From Tardiphaga sp. vice304 (lineage in GTDB: Bacteria; Pseudomonadota; Alphaproteobacteria; Rhizobiales; Xanthobacteraceae), in NCBI RefSeq assembly GCF_007018905.1, contig NZ_CP041402.1:2654001-2718000 (forward strand): a stretch of DNA of 64,000 bases. Direction: 5' to 3'. The notes below the pieces were generated by a model. That model made no database searches. It saw nothing but the letters and a program-made list of their open reading frames with translations, and was not told where the DNA came from. Below are positions 16,032-24,489 of this stretch, one piece after another. Positions within the stretch are counted from its first letter, which is position 1. Each line of letters starts with the position of its first letter. The translations under genes were made by a program, and so were the position numbers.

Positions 16032-17918
16032 ATGACCCTCAGTTCCTTCTTCTTCCAGGCGATCAACGGATTGTCTTCGGCGTCCGGCCTGTTCTTTGTG
16101 GCGGCCGGGCTGTCGCTGATCTTCGGCGTCACCCGGATCGTCAACATCGCGCACGGGTCCCTCTATATGATCGGGACCTACATCGCCTACACGATCGCAA
16201 CCAAACTTGGCGGTCCGCTCGGCTTCTGGGGCGGCATCGTCGCCACAGCAGTGCTGGTCGGCGTGATCGGCGCGATCATCGAAATACTGCTACTGCGCCG
16301 GATCTACCGCGCGCCCGAACTGTTTCAATTGCTCGCCACCTTCGCGCTGGTGCTGGTCATCAACGACGCGACGTTGTGGATCTGGGGACCGGAAGACCTG
16401 CTCGGCCCGCGCGCGCCAGGCCTTACCGGCTCGGTCGAACTGCTCGGCAGGCGGCTGCCGACCTATGACATCTTTCTGATTTTTGTCGGCCCGTTCGTGC
16501 TGTGGATGCTGCATCTGGCATTGGCCAAGACGCGCTTCGGGCGATTGATGCGCGCCGCCACGCAGGACCGCGAGATGGTCGGCGCGCTCGGCGTCAACCA
16601 GGCCATGCTGTTCACCGGCGTGTTTGCGCTCGGCGCGCTGCTCGCCGGTCTCGGCGGCGCGCTGCAGATCGCGCGCGAACCGGCGACTTTGGCGACCGAT
16701 TTGATCGTGATCGGCGACGCGTTTGTCGTCGTCGTGGTCGGCGGCATGGGCTCGATCTCCGGCGCCTATCTCGCCGCCGTCATCATCGCCGAAGTCAAGG
16801 CGCTGTGCATCGGTCTCGGCGTCGTTGATTTCGGCGGCTTTTCGGTGAACTTCTCCAAGCTGACGCTGGTGGCCGAATTCCTGGTGATGGCCGCCGTGCT
16901 GATCTTCCGGCCTTACGGGTTGCTCGGCCGCGAGCAGGTGGTGGTGCGCAGCGTCGCGGAGCCGGAAGAGCCGATGCGCCCGGCGTCGCCGGCCACCAAG
17001 ATCGCCGGCCTCGTGCTGCTGGTCGTGCTGGTCTGCCTGCCGCTGCTGGCGAAGAACTCGCCCTATACTTTGGTGCTCGGCATTGACGTGCTCATCGCCG
17101 TGCTGTTCGCCGCCAGCCTGCATTTCATCATGGGCCCCGGCGGCATGCACTCGTTCGGCCACGCAGCCTATTTCGGCCTCGGCGCCTATGGGGCGGCGCT
17201 GCTGGTGAAATTCTTTGCCGCGCCGATGGGCGTGGCACTGGCTGCCGCTCCGATGCTGGCGCTGCTCGGCGCGCTGCTGTTCGGCTGGTTCGCCGTGCGT
17301 CTGTCCGGCGTCTATCTGGCAATGCTGACGCTGGCGTTCGCGCAGATCGTCTGGGCCGCGGTGTTCCAGTGGGAGACGCTGACCGGCGGCTCCAACGGTG
17401 TGCTCGGCATCTGGCCGTCGGCGCCGTTCGACACACGCGGGCCGTTTTATTTCCTGACGCTGGCGCTGGCCGCGGCCGGCGTGCTGTTGCTGCGAAAATT
17501 CCTGTTCGCGCCGTTCGGCTACGCGATGCGGGCAGGGCGGGACTCTCCGTTGCGCGCGGAGGCGATCGGCCTCGACGTCAAGCGCGTGCACTGGCTGGCT
17601 TTTGCGATTGCGGGCGCGGTGTGCGGCGTCGCCGGCGGGCTGTTCGCTTTCGCCAAGGGCTCGATCTCGCCGGAGACGATCGGCGTCAGCCGCTCGATCG
17701 ATGGCCTGGTGATGGTGCTGCTTGGCGGCATCCAGACCCTGAGCGGTCCGATCGTCGGCGCCTCTGTTTTTGCCGTTCTTCAGGACACCATCATGCGCTC
17801 CACCGAATACTGGCGCGCACTGCTCGGCGGCGTCATTCTGTTGCTGGTACTGGCGTTCCCGAGCGGCATCGTCGGCGGCTTCCTGAAACTCGTGTCGCGA
17901 CGGAAGGTGTCGTCATGA
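16032..17918 (+). CDS. Fused branched-chain-type ABC permease (LivH-LivM in one chain)
   Basis: 628 residues. The first half (1-about 295) matches LivH, with GLSLIFGVTRIVNIAHGSLYM and the GVNQ...GGMGSISGA motif. The second half (about 330-620) matches LivM, with MGPGGMHSFGHAAYFGLGAYG and RDSPLRAEAIGLD. A hydrophilic linker AEPEEPMRPASPATK joins them. Usually these are two genes; fusion fixes 1:1 stoichiometry. About 16-18 membrane segments. The stop overlaps the LivG-type start by 4 bases. The start at 16032 (MTLSSFFFQAING) follows GGGGAGAGG at about 8 bases. Confidence 0.92.
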   Translation: MTLSSFFFQAINGLSSASGLFFVAAGLSLIFGVTRIVNIAHGSLYMIGTYIAYTIATKLGGPLGFWGGIVATAVLVGVIGAIIEILLLRRIYRAPELFQLLATFALVLVINDATLWIWGPEDLLGPRAPGLTGSVELLGRRLPTYDIFLIFVGPFVLWMLHLALAKTRFGRLMRAATQDREMVGALGVNQAMLFTGVFALGALLAGLGGALQIAREPATLATDLIVIGDAFVVVVVGGMGSISGAYLAAVIIAEVKALCIGLGVVDFGGFSVNFSKLTLVAEFLVMAAVLIFRPYGLLGREQVVVRSVAEPEEPMRPASPATKIAGLVLLVVLVCLPLLAKNSPYTLVLGIDVLIAVLFAASLHFIMGPGGMHSFGHAAYFGLGAYGAALLVKFFAAPMGVALAAAPMLALLGALLFGWFAVRLSGVYLAMLTLAFAQIVWAAVFQWETLTGGSNGVLGIWPSAPFDTRGPFYFLTLALAAAGVLLLRKFLFAPFGYAMRAGRDSPLRAEAIGLDVKRVHWLAFAIAGAVCGVAGGLFAFAKGSISPETIGVSRSIDGLVMVLLGGIQTLSGPIVGASVFAVLQDTIMRSTEYWRALLGGVILLLVLAFPSGIVGGFLKLVSRRKVSS

Positions 17919-18685
17919 GCGATCTCGGCATCCGCCAACTCTGCAAATCGTTCGGCGGCGTCAAGGCCGTCAACGACGTGTCGTTCGATATCAAGCGCGG
18001 CGAGTTTCTGGCGCTGATCGGGCCCAACGGCGCCGGCAAGTCGACCTGCTTCAACATGATCAACGGCCAGCTCGCCCCCGACTCCGGCGACATCATGTTC
18101 GAAGGCACCTCGCTGATCGGCCGGAAGCCGCGCGAGATCTGGCGGCTCGGCATCGGCCGCACCTTCCAGGTCGCGGCCACCTTCAATTCGATGACCGTCG
18201 TCGAGAACGTGCAGATGGCGCTGATCTCGCACGCCCACCAGATCTACAAATTGTGGAAGCCGGCGGCGTCGCTGCATCGCGAGCGCGCGCTCGAACTGTT
18301 GGCGCAGGTCGGCATGGCCGACGCCGCCGACCGGCCGAGTCGCGAACTGGCCTATGGCGACGTCAAGCGCGTCGAACTCGCCATTGCGCTCGCCAACGAT
18401 CCGCGGCTGCTCTTGATGGACGAGCCGACCGCCGGCATGGCGCCGAAGGAACGCAACGATCTGATCGCGCTGGTCAAGCGGCTGGTGATCGAGCGCGGCA
18501 TCTCGGTGCTGTTCACCGAACACTCGATGGATGTGGTTTTCGCCTTTGCCGATCGCATCATCGTGCTGGCGCGGGGACGGCTGATTGCTGACGGCGACGC
18601 CAAATCCATTCGCGACAACCCGCAGGTTCGCGAAGTGTATTTCGGCACCGGCAAGACCTTTGCCAAAGCGGAGGCTTCCTCATGA
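17915..18685 (+). CDS. Branched-chain-type ABC transporter ATP-binding protein, LivG-like
   Basis: 256 residues. Walker A GPNGAGKST, Q-loop GRTFQVAATFNSMTVVENV, signature LAYGDVKRVELAIALA (the Liv-family variant of LSGGQ), Walker B LLLMDEPTAGMAP, switch FTEHSMDVVFAFADR. The ATG at 17915 overlaps the permease stop (ATGA) and its stop overlaps the next start (ATGA), so three genes are translationally chained. It pairs with the second ATPase to drive import. Confidence 0.93.
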   Translation: MSDLGIRQLCKSFGGVKAVNDVSFDIKRGEFLALIGPNGAGKSTCFNMINGQLAPDSGDIMFEGTSLIGRKPREIWRLGIGRTFQVAATFNSMTVVENVQMALISHAHQIYKLWKPAASLHRERALELLAQVGMADAADRPSRELAYGDVKRVELAIALANDPRLLLMDEPTAGMAPKERNDLIALVKRLVIERGISVLFTEHSMDVVFAFADRIIVLARGRLIADGDAKSIRDNPQVREVYFGTGKTFAKAEASS

Positions 18686-19410
18686 GCACGCCGATGCTGA
18701 CGGTGGATAATCTCGGCGCTTCCTATGGTGCCGCGCAGATCCTTTACGGGTTGAACCTCGAAGTCGGGCGCGGCGAAGTGGTGGCGCTGATGGGCCGCAA
18801 CGGCGCCGGCAAGACCACCACCATGAAGGCGATCATGGGCCTGATGGCGCAGTCGTCGGGCAAGATCCAGTTCAACGGCACGGACATCTCCGGCAAGCAA
18901 CCCTTCGAGATCGCGCGGCTGGGGCTGGGATTCACGCCGGAAGACCGTCGCATCTTCTCCGACCTCACGGTGATGGAAAACCTCGACATCGGCCGCCAGC
19001 CGCCGCGCAAATTCAGTGACGGCGTTGCGGCGCCAGTGTGGACTGAAGACAAGTTGCTTAAACTGTTTCCCAATCTAGGCGAGATGCCGCACCGGCCGGG
19101 TGGCCGTATGAGCGGCGGCGAGCAGCAGATGCTCACGGTGGCGCGCACGCTGATGGGCAATCCGCTCCTGATCCTGCTCGACGAGCCCTCGGAAGGCGTA
19201 GCCCCCCTGATCGTCGAACTGATGGCCAACACCATCCTCGAACTGAAGAAGGCCGGCGTTTCGATCCTGCTGTCGGAACAGAACGTTCATTTCGCCGAAC
19301 TGGTATCGGACAGGGCGTACATTCTCGAAAAGGGCCAGATCCAGTGGAGTGGTAGCATGGGTGCGCTGGCCGACAACATCGAGATCCAGCGGGCCTACCT
19401 GACGGTGTGA
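18682..19410 (+). CDS. Branched-chain-type ABC transporter ATP-binding protein, LivF-like
   Basis: 242 residues. Walker A GRNGAGKTT, Q-loop-region motif LGFTPEDRRIFSDLTVMENL (LivF type), signature MSGGEQQMLTVART, Walker B LILLDEPSEGVAP, switch SEQN. Coupled by a 4-base overlap to the LivG-type gene. Last transporter gene; the MarR gene starts 68 bases later on the same strand and may be co-transcribed. Confidence 0.93.
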   Translation: MSTPMLTVDNLGASYGAAQILYGLNLEVGRGEVVALMGRNGAGKTTTMKAIMGLMAQSSGKIQFNGTDISGKQPFEIARLGLGFTPEDRRIFSDLTVMENLDIGRQPPRKFSDGVAAPVWTEDKLLKLFPNLGEMPHRPGGRMSGGEQQMLTVARTLMGNPLLILLDEPSEGVAPLIVELMANTILELKKAGVSILLSEQNVHFAELVSDRAYILEKGQIQWSGSMGALADNIEIQRAYLTV

Positions 19411-19478
19411 AAGTATAGGTTCGCCTTTTAATGCAACCGAAGATCGTACATACTTCGCGGGTCGTCAGGGGTAGTGCG

Positions 19479-19937
19479 ATGCAGAAGCCGGGAAAGCTGA
19501 AGGTCCTGCCGGGCGCGGAGCCGCCGTCGGACTATGTCGTCGACTATCAGGTCGGCTTCCTGATGCGGGTGGCGATGCAACGCCACACCTCGATCTTCAT
19601 GGCCAACATGATCGCGGACCTTACGCAGACGCAGTTCGCCGTGATGGCCAAGCTGCACGAGGTCGGACCCTGCTCGCAGAACCATCTCGGGCGCCTCGTC
19701 TATCTCGACGCCGCCACCATCAAGGGCGTGGTCGATCGGCTGGGCCTGCGGGGCTTTATCACCACCGGGAGCGATCCGACCGACCGCCGCCGGCGCGCGG
19801 TGTCGCTGACCGAGCAGGGCACCGAGCTGATGGACGCCGCGATCCGCGTCGCCGCCGAGATCAGCGTCAAGACGCTCCGACCGCTGACGGCGGAGGAGCA
19901 GCGGACATTGGTGCGGTTGTTGAAGAAGATCACGTAG
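19479..19937 (+). CDS. MarR-family transcriptional regulator
   Basis: 152 residues. Winged helix with LTQTQFAVMAKLHEVGPCSQNHLGRLVYLDAATIKGVVDRL as helix-turn-helix, followed by the wing with the MarR signature DPTDRRRRAVSLTEQG, and flanking dimerisation helices. I took the ATG at 19479 (preceded by AGGGG) rather than 19431, which has no ribosome site. It lies directly after the Liv-type transporter, so it is the obvious candidate for the palindromes at 11600, 11524 and perhaps 14439; its own upstream region holds CGAAG...CTTCG arms (about 19439-19458). MarR proteins often respond to aromatic acids or CoA esters; the ligand is unknown. Confidence 0.85.
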   Translation: MQKPGKLKVLPGAEPPSDYVVDYQVGFLMRVAMQRHTSIFMANMIADLTQTQFAVMAKLHEVGPCSQNHLGRLVYLDAATIKGVVDRLGLRGFITTGSDPTDRRRRAVSLTEQGTELMDAAIRVAAEISVKTLRPLTAEEQRTLVRLLKKIT

Positions 19938-20069
19938 CGCGGAATACTTCCGCGCAGGTCGTAGCGAGGCGGTGATCCATCGGTTTCAATGCGCTCGGCG
20001 CTTCGCTTCGCAATCAACAGCGGCCGTAGTGCGCGACAATTCCTCGAAACAGCGCGTCACGTTCGGCGC

Positions 20070-20355
20070 CTAGATGTGTCCCGCTGGCATCGCCGGACCG
20101 GCGTTGGCATCGACAATGGCAGCGGGATCGATGCGGGGGCCAGGCTGCAGGAGGGACCAGCGTATCGAGCGCGCTGAAAGAGCCGGCGCGGTAACGTTCC
20201 TCGCGGCTTCTGCTGAGCGCAGGAGCGACCGGATAACCCTCGGCCTTACCGAGATTGCTCTTCTCGGGCGCTGCGCTGGAGCTACGCACATCGGAAAGCA
20301 GCACCAGCGCCGCCGCGGCAAGACCGATCCGCAGGCAAGCCAAAAATCGCGGCAT
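20070..20355 (-). pseudogene. Possible decayed gene for an exported protein (frameshifted)
   Basis: In the 19938-20619 gap (682 bases without an intact gene) the minus strand encodes a good signal peptide, MPRFLACLRIGLAAAALVLL..., followed by protein-like sequence up to GSFSALDTLVPP. After that only another frame continues plausibly (LLQPGPRIDPAAIVDANAG) to a stop at 20070. This suggests one frameshift near 20155. No family was recognised. The rest of the gap shows nothing else convincing. Confidence 0.3.
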
Positions 20356-20619
20356 TTGACGGAAGCTCCCTGTCGCGATGGCGCTCGACTCGGCCAGCTC
20401 GGCATCGAGCTGGAATAAGCTTTCGTACGCCGGATCGGCGATCTTGCCTCGGATGCCTCGGCGTGCGAGTTGACGGTCGAACCGACGGGGCAGGGCATCG
20501 AGCTTGCCGACGGCTCGTCGCAGTCAGGCGGTGGTCCCCGGCCGCGACGCGGTCGGCGCGACGCTGCAGCATAACGCGGCCATCACATCCCTTCAACACT
20601 TCTACCTGGCGGAAAATTC

Positions 20620-21552
20620 ATGGCTGGCCTGACCCTTCCCGAATCCGGCGCGACCTTTGCCGACCTTGGCCCGTCGCCGTTCCTCGCGGGCTTTCGTTTG
20701 CTCGACGGGACCTTGCCTGACGGCGTCCGAATCCGCGCCGCGGTGGGCGGCGACGGGCCGCCGCTCCTGCTGCTTCACGGCCATCCGCAGACCCATGTGA
20801 CCTGGCGCAAGGTGGTGGGCGCGCTGATGCTGCGCTTCACCGTCGTCGCGACCGACCTGCGCGGCTATGGCGACAGCAGCAAGCCCGAAAGCGGCGCCGA
20901 CCATGCGGCCTATTCGAAGCGAGCCATGGCGCGCGACCAGGTCGCGGTGATGCGGGCATTGGGTCATGACAAGTTCGACGTGGTCGGCCACGACCGCGGC
21001 GGGCGCGTCGCGCATCGCATGGCGCTCGATTTTCCCGAAGCCGTGTCGCGCGTCGCGCTGATCGATATCGCGCCGACCGCCACCATGTATGCGCGCACCG
21101 ACAAGGCCTTCGCGACGCGTTACTTCTGGTGGTTCTTCCTGATCCAGCCGGCGCCGTTGCCGGAGCGGATGATCGGCGCAGATCCGGAGTTTTTCCTGCG
21201 CACGCACATTGATGGCCAGGTCAAGACGCCTGGCGCGACCGAACCCGCGGCCTTCGCGGAGTATCTGCGCTGCTACAACGATCCGGCGACGCGGCACGCG
21301 ATCTGCGAGGACTATCGCGCGGCCGCGACCATCGATCTCGAGCATGACGAGGCCGACACCGACCGCCGCGTCACCGCCCCGCTGCTGGCGATCTGGGGCG
21401 GCAAGGGCACCGTCGGCGCGCTGTACGACGTGCTCGAGACGTGGCGGGAGAAAGCGCTGCACGTCTCCGGCCGCGCCTTCGATTGCGGCCATACGCTGCA
21501 GGAAGAGCGTCCGGAGGAGACCGTCGCGGAGCTGACGGCGTTCTTCGGCTGA
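20620..21552 (+). CDS. Haloacetate-dehalogenase-like alpha/beta hydrolase with altered halide pocket
   Basis: 310 residues, clearly close to the fluoroacetate dehalogenases and DehH1. HGHPQTHVTW oxyanion region, nucleophile Asp125 in GHDRGGRVAHR with the carboxylate-binding arginines, acid Asp149 in LIDIAPT, and catalytic His291 in GHTLQEE. The cap contains FLIQPAPLPE, typical of the family. In fluoroacetate dehalogenases a His-Trp pair and a Tyr hold the halide; here the pair reads Trp170-Trp171 and the aligned Tyr is Thr237. So hydrolysis of a C-F bond is doubtful; a chloro- or bromo-acid or an epoxide could be the substrate (inference). ATG at 20620 after GGCGGA. Convergent with the molybdenum hydroxylase operon. 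Confidence 0.85.
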   Translation: MAGLTLPESGATFADLGPSPFLAGFRLLDGTLPDGVRIRAAVGGDGPPLLLLHGHPQTHVTWRKVVGALMLRFTVVATDLRGYGDSSKPESGADHAAYSKRAMARDQVAVMRALGHDKFDVVGHDRGGRVAHRMALDFPEAVSRVALIDIAPTATMYARTDKAFATRYFWWFFLIQPAPLPERMIGADPEFFLRTHIDGQVKTPGATEPAAFAEYLRCYNDPATRHAICEDYRAAATIDLEHDEADTDRRVTAPLLAIWGGKGTVGALYDVLETWREKALHVSGRAFDCGHTLQEERPEETVAELTAFFG

Positions 21553-21706
21553 AGCGGACGCCAGCACGGCGCTTCGGCGCCGGGGCTCTGGCGGGCTTTC
21601 GGGCGAAACAGTCGGATTTTTATCGGCGCTTCATCCGCCGTGCCACCGGCGCGGATCGGCTGGCCTGCCGCGAGATCCTCCGCCACCCGGCTGCGGCGCG
21701 CAGAAA

Positions 21707-24013
21707 CTAAGGTCGCAACAACGCCCTGATTGTCTGCGGCGACACCGGGAGCTGCGAGATCGCGCCGGGCATTTGAAGCGCGTCGTCGATCGCGGCGGCC
21801 AATGCCGCGCCCACCGCGTTGGTGCCGCCTTCGCCGGCGCCTTTGACGCCCATCGGATTGAGCGGGCTCGGCGCGTCCTCGGAGACGATCACATCGACGT
21901 CAGGAACTTCGCGCGCCGTCGGCATCAGGTAGTCCGCAAAGGTCACGGCGAGCGGCTCGCCGCGGTCGTCATAGGTGAACTCCTCATAAAGCGCGCCGCC
22001 GATGCCCTGCGCCACGCCGCCGACGATCTGGCCCTCGACCAGCATCGGGTTAATGGCGCGACCGACATCGTAAGCGACGAGATAGCGCTCGATATCGATG
22101 CCGCCGGTGTCGCGCGCGAGGCTGACCACGGCGACATGCACGCCGTAGGGATAGGTCATGTGCGCGGACTCGAAGGTAGCCTCGGCCGACAGGCCGGGCG
22201 CCTCGTCGCCGAGCAGTTTCGAGCCCGGTGCGAGTGCTGCGGCGATCTGGCCGAGCCCGACCGACGGGCCGATTGCGTTGCCGGTCTGCACGATCTGGCC
22301 GTCGACGATGTCGAGCTCGCCTGATGGCAACTGCATCAGTTCGGCGGCGGTGGTCAGCACCTTGTCGCGCAGCTTGATCGCCGCGAGCCGCGTCGCTTCA
22401 CCGGTCATCACGGTGACGCGCGAGGCAAAGGCGCCGAGGCCGCGCCCGATGCGGTTGGTCTGGCCGTGGATCACGTTGATCTGGTCATAGCCGACGCCGA
22501 GCGTGTCGGCGCAGATCTGCGCGATCACGGTCTCGACGCCCTGGCCGACGGACGCCGCACCGGTCACGACCTCGACATGCCCCGTCGTATCGATCGTGAT
22601 GCGGACGTCGTCGAACGGGCCGAGCCCGCTCTTCTCGACAAACATCGCCACGCCAGCGCCGACCAACTCGCCAGCTTCACGGCGCTGCTTGATGTCAGCC
22701 TGCAAGGCGTCCCAGCTGACGCCGTTCAACGCCTTGTCGAGCAGCCCGGCATAGTCGCCGGAATCCAGCACGATGTGGGTGCCGAGCGTTTCCAGCGCGC
22801 GCGTCACCGGCATCTCGCTCTTGTCGATCAAATTGCGCCGGCGCACCTCGACAGTGTCGATGCCGATCTCGGCCGCGATCGCGTCGAGCAATCGCTCGCG
22901 CACAAACGTGCTTTCATAGCGGCCGGGGGCGCGGTAGGTGCCGCCGGGCGTCTTGTTGGTGAGGCGGATATGGCCGGCGGCGCGATAGGCGGGCACGCGG
23001 TAGGGACCCGGCAGCATCGCCGCGGCGAGATCCGGCACGGTGGCGGCATGGGTGCGCATGTAGCCGCCCTGGTCGTGATAGAACTCGTCGTCGATCGCCA
23101 GGATGTGGCCTTCGCTATCGATGGCGGCGCGGATGTGGTGGGTCTGCTGCCGCGAATGATTGGCGGCAATCAGGTGCTCGCGGCGGTCCTCGATCCATTT
23201 GACGGGACGGCCGAGCCGCAGCGCGGCGAGGCAGACCAGCACGTCTTCCGGATACAGCTCGCCGCGGATGCCGAAGCCGCCGCCGACATGGCCCTCGAAC
23301 AGGTTCATGGAGAGCTGTGGCCGGCCAAACATTGTCGCGAGCTGGTCGCGATTCCAGTGCGGCACTTTCGCCGCGCCGTACATTTCCAGCACGTCTTTCA
23401 CCGCATTATAGCGCCCGATCGCGCCGCGCGTTTCCAGGGGAACGCCGGAGTGCCGGCCGATCGACAGCGACAGGCTGACGGTGGCATGCGCTTTCGCAAA
23501 CGCCGCGTCGACGTCGCCATAGCCCTTGCGGATCACCGCGGGCTCGGTCGGCAGACCATCGCGGAATTCGCCGGTCGGGCCATCGGCCTCGAGAATGACG
23601 GGCAATTCCTCGATCTCGACGACGACGTGTTCGGCGGCGTCTTCGGCGAGATAGGCATTCTCGGCGAACACCACGGCAACGGGATCGCCGACATAGCGCA
23701 CGCGGTCTTTGGCCAGAATGGTCTGGCGGTAGGCGGCGAGCGCTTCGAGTTTTGTCAGGCGGAAATCGATCGGCGGCACGTCGGCGACCTCCGCGAAGGA
23801 CCACGCCGCCACGACGCCGGGGATCGCCAGTGCCGGCGCCAGATCGACCGACAGGATGTTGCCGTGGGCATAGGTCGAGCGCACCACGCGCATGTAGAGC
23901 TGGTTCGGGAAGTTGACGTCGGCGGCGAACAGGCCCTGGCCGCGCAGCAGCGGGCCGTCTTCCTTGCGGGTAACCGACTGGCCGATCAGCTTCGGTTTGG
24001 CCGGGGCGTTCAC
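21707..24013 (-). CDS. Molybdenum hydroxylase large subunit, second paralogue (xanthine dehydrogenase/CoxL family)
   Basis: 768 residues from a GTG at 24013 that overlaps the small-subunit stop as GTGA. Molybdopterin-binding features: HVGGGFGIRGELYPEDV, GGTYRAPGRYEST (the form II pattern, not the AYxCSFR of true CO dehydrogenase), GAASVGQGVET, and the catalytic Glu in KGAGEGGTNAVGAALA near the C-terminus. So it should hydroxylate an organic substrate and is not a CO dehydrogenase. Fourth gene of the operon medium subunit, large subunit 1, small subunit, large subunit 2. It is clearly different in sequence from large subunit 1. Confidence 0.9.
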   Translation of the reverse strand: MNAPAKPKLIGQSVTRKEDGPLLRGQGLFAADVNFPNQLYMRVVRSTYAHGNILSVDLAPALAIPGVVAAWSFAEVADVPPIDFRLTKLEALAAYRQTILAKDRVRYVGDPVAVVFAENAYLAEDAAEHVVVEIEELPVILEADGPTGEFRDGLPTEPAVIRKGYGDVDAAFAKAHATVSLSLSIGRHSGVPLETRGAIGRYNAVKDVLEMYGAAKVPHWNRDQLATMFGRPQLSMNLFEGHVGGGFGIRGELYPEDVLVCLAALRLGRPVKWIEDRREHLIAANHSRQQTHHIRAAIDSEGHILAIDDEFYHDQGGYMRTHAATVPDLAAAMLPGPYRVPAYRAAGHIRLTNKTPGGTYRAPGRYESTFVRERLLDAIAAEIGIDTVEVRRRNLIDKSEMPVTRALETLGTHIVLDSGDYAGLLDKALNGVSWDALQADIKQRREAGELVGAGVAMFVEKSGLGPFDDVRITIDTTGHVEVVTGAASVGQGVETVIAQICADTLGVGYDQINVIHGQTNRIGRGLGAFASRVTVMTGEATRLAAIKLRDKVLTTAAELMQLPSGELDIVDGQIVQTGNAIGPSVGLGQIAAALAPGSKLLGDEAPGLSAEATFESAHMTYPYGVHVAVVSLARDTGGIDIERYLVAYDVGRAINPMLVEGQIVGGVAQGIGGALYEEFTYDDRGEPLAVTFADYLMPTAREVPDVDVIVSEDAPSPLNPMGVKGAGEGGTNAVGAALAAAIDDALQMPGAISQLPVSPQTIRALLRP

Positions 24014-24489
24014 GGCTGCCGCATCTCGATGGCGGCAGCGCGCACCGCCTTGATGATGTTCTGATAGCCGGTGCAGCGGCACAGGTTCGACGACAGTACG
24101 TCGACCAGATCGTCGTCGGAAATGTCCGGCTCCTTCTCCAGCACGCCGACCGCGAGCATCAGGAAGCCCGGCGTGCAGAAGCCGCATTGCAGGCCATGGT
24201 GCTCCATGAAGGCCTTCTGCATCGGATGCATCTCGTCGCCGCGGGCAAGCCCTTCGATGGTGCGGATCTCTTTGCCCGCGGCCTGCTGCGCGAACATCAG
24301 GCAGGAGCGCACCGGCTCGCCATCCACCAATACGGTGCAGGCCCCGCAGATGCCGTGCTCGCAGCCGATATGGGTCCCGGTCTGGCCGCACTCCTCGCGG
24401 ATCGCATCCGCCAGCGTGCGGCGCGATTCCACGGAGATGGCGTGGTCGCGGCCGTTGATGGTGAGCGTGATACTGGTCTTGTCGGTCAT
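24010..24489 (-). CDS. Molybdenum hydroxylase small subunit, two [2Fe-2S] clusters (CoxS-like)
   Basis: 159 residues. Plant-type ferredoxin cluster Cys43, Cys48, Cys51 and Cys63 (CEHGICGAC...C) and the all-helical second cluster Cys102, Cys105, Cys137 and Cys139 (CGFC...CRC). It passes electrons from the molybdenum centre to FAD. The ATG overlaps the stop of large subunit 1 (ATGA), and its own stop overlaps the GTG of large subunit 2. A single small subunit lies between two large ones, so it may serve both (inference). All eight cysteines are present, so both clusters should form; the family length is usually about 155-165. Confidence 0.94.
   Translation of the reverse strand: MTDKTSITLTINGRDHAISVESRRTLADAIREECGQTGTHIGCEHGICGACTVLVDGEPVRSCLMFAQQAAGKEIRTIEGLARGDEMHPMQKAFMEHHGLQCGFCTPGFLMLAVGVLEKEPDISDDDLVDVLSSNLCRCTGYQNIIKAVRAAAIEMRQP

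Noticed and set aside
20620..21552. Confident naming as fluoroacetate dehalogenase
   Set aside because: The halide-binding His and Tyr positions are changed, so only the broader family is supported.
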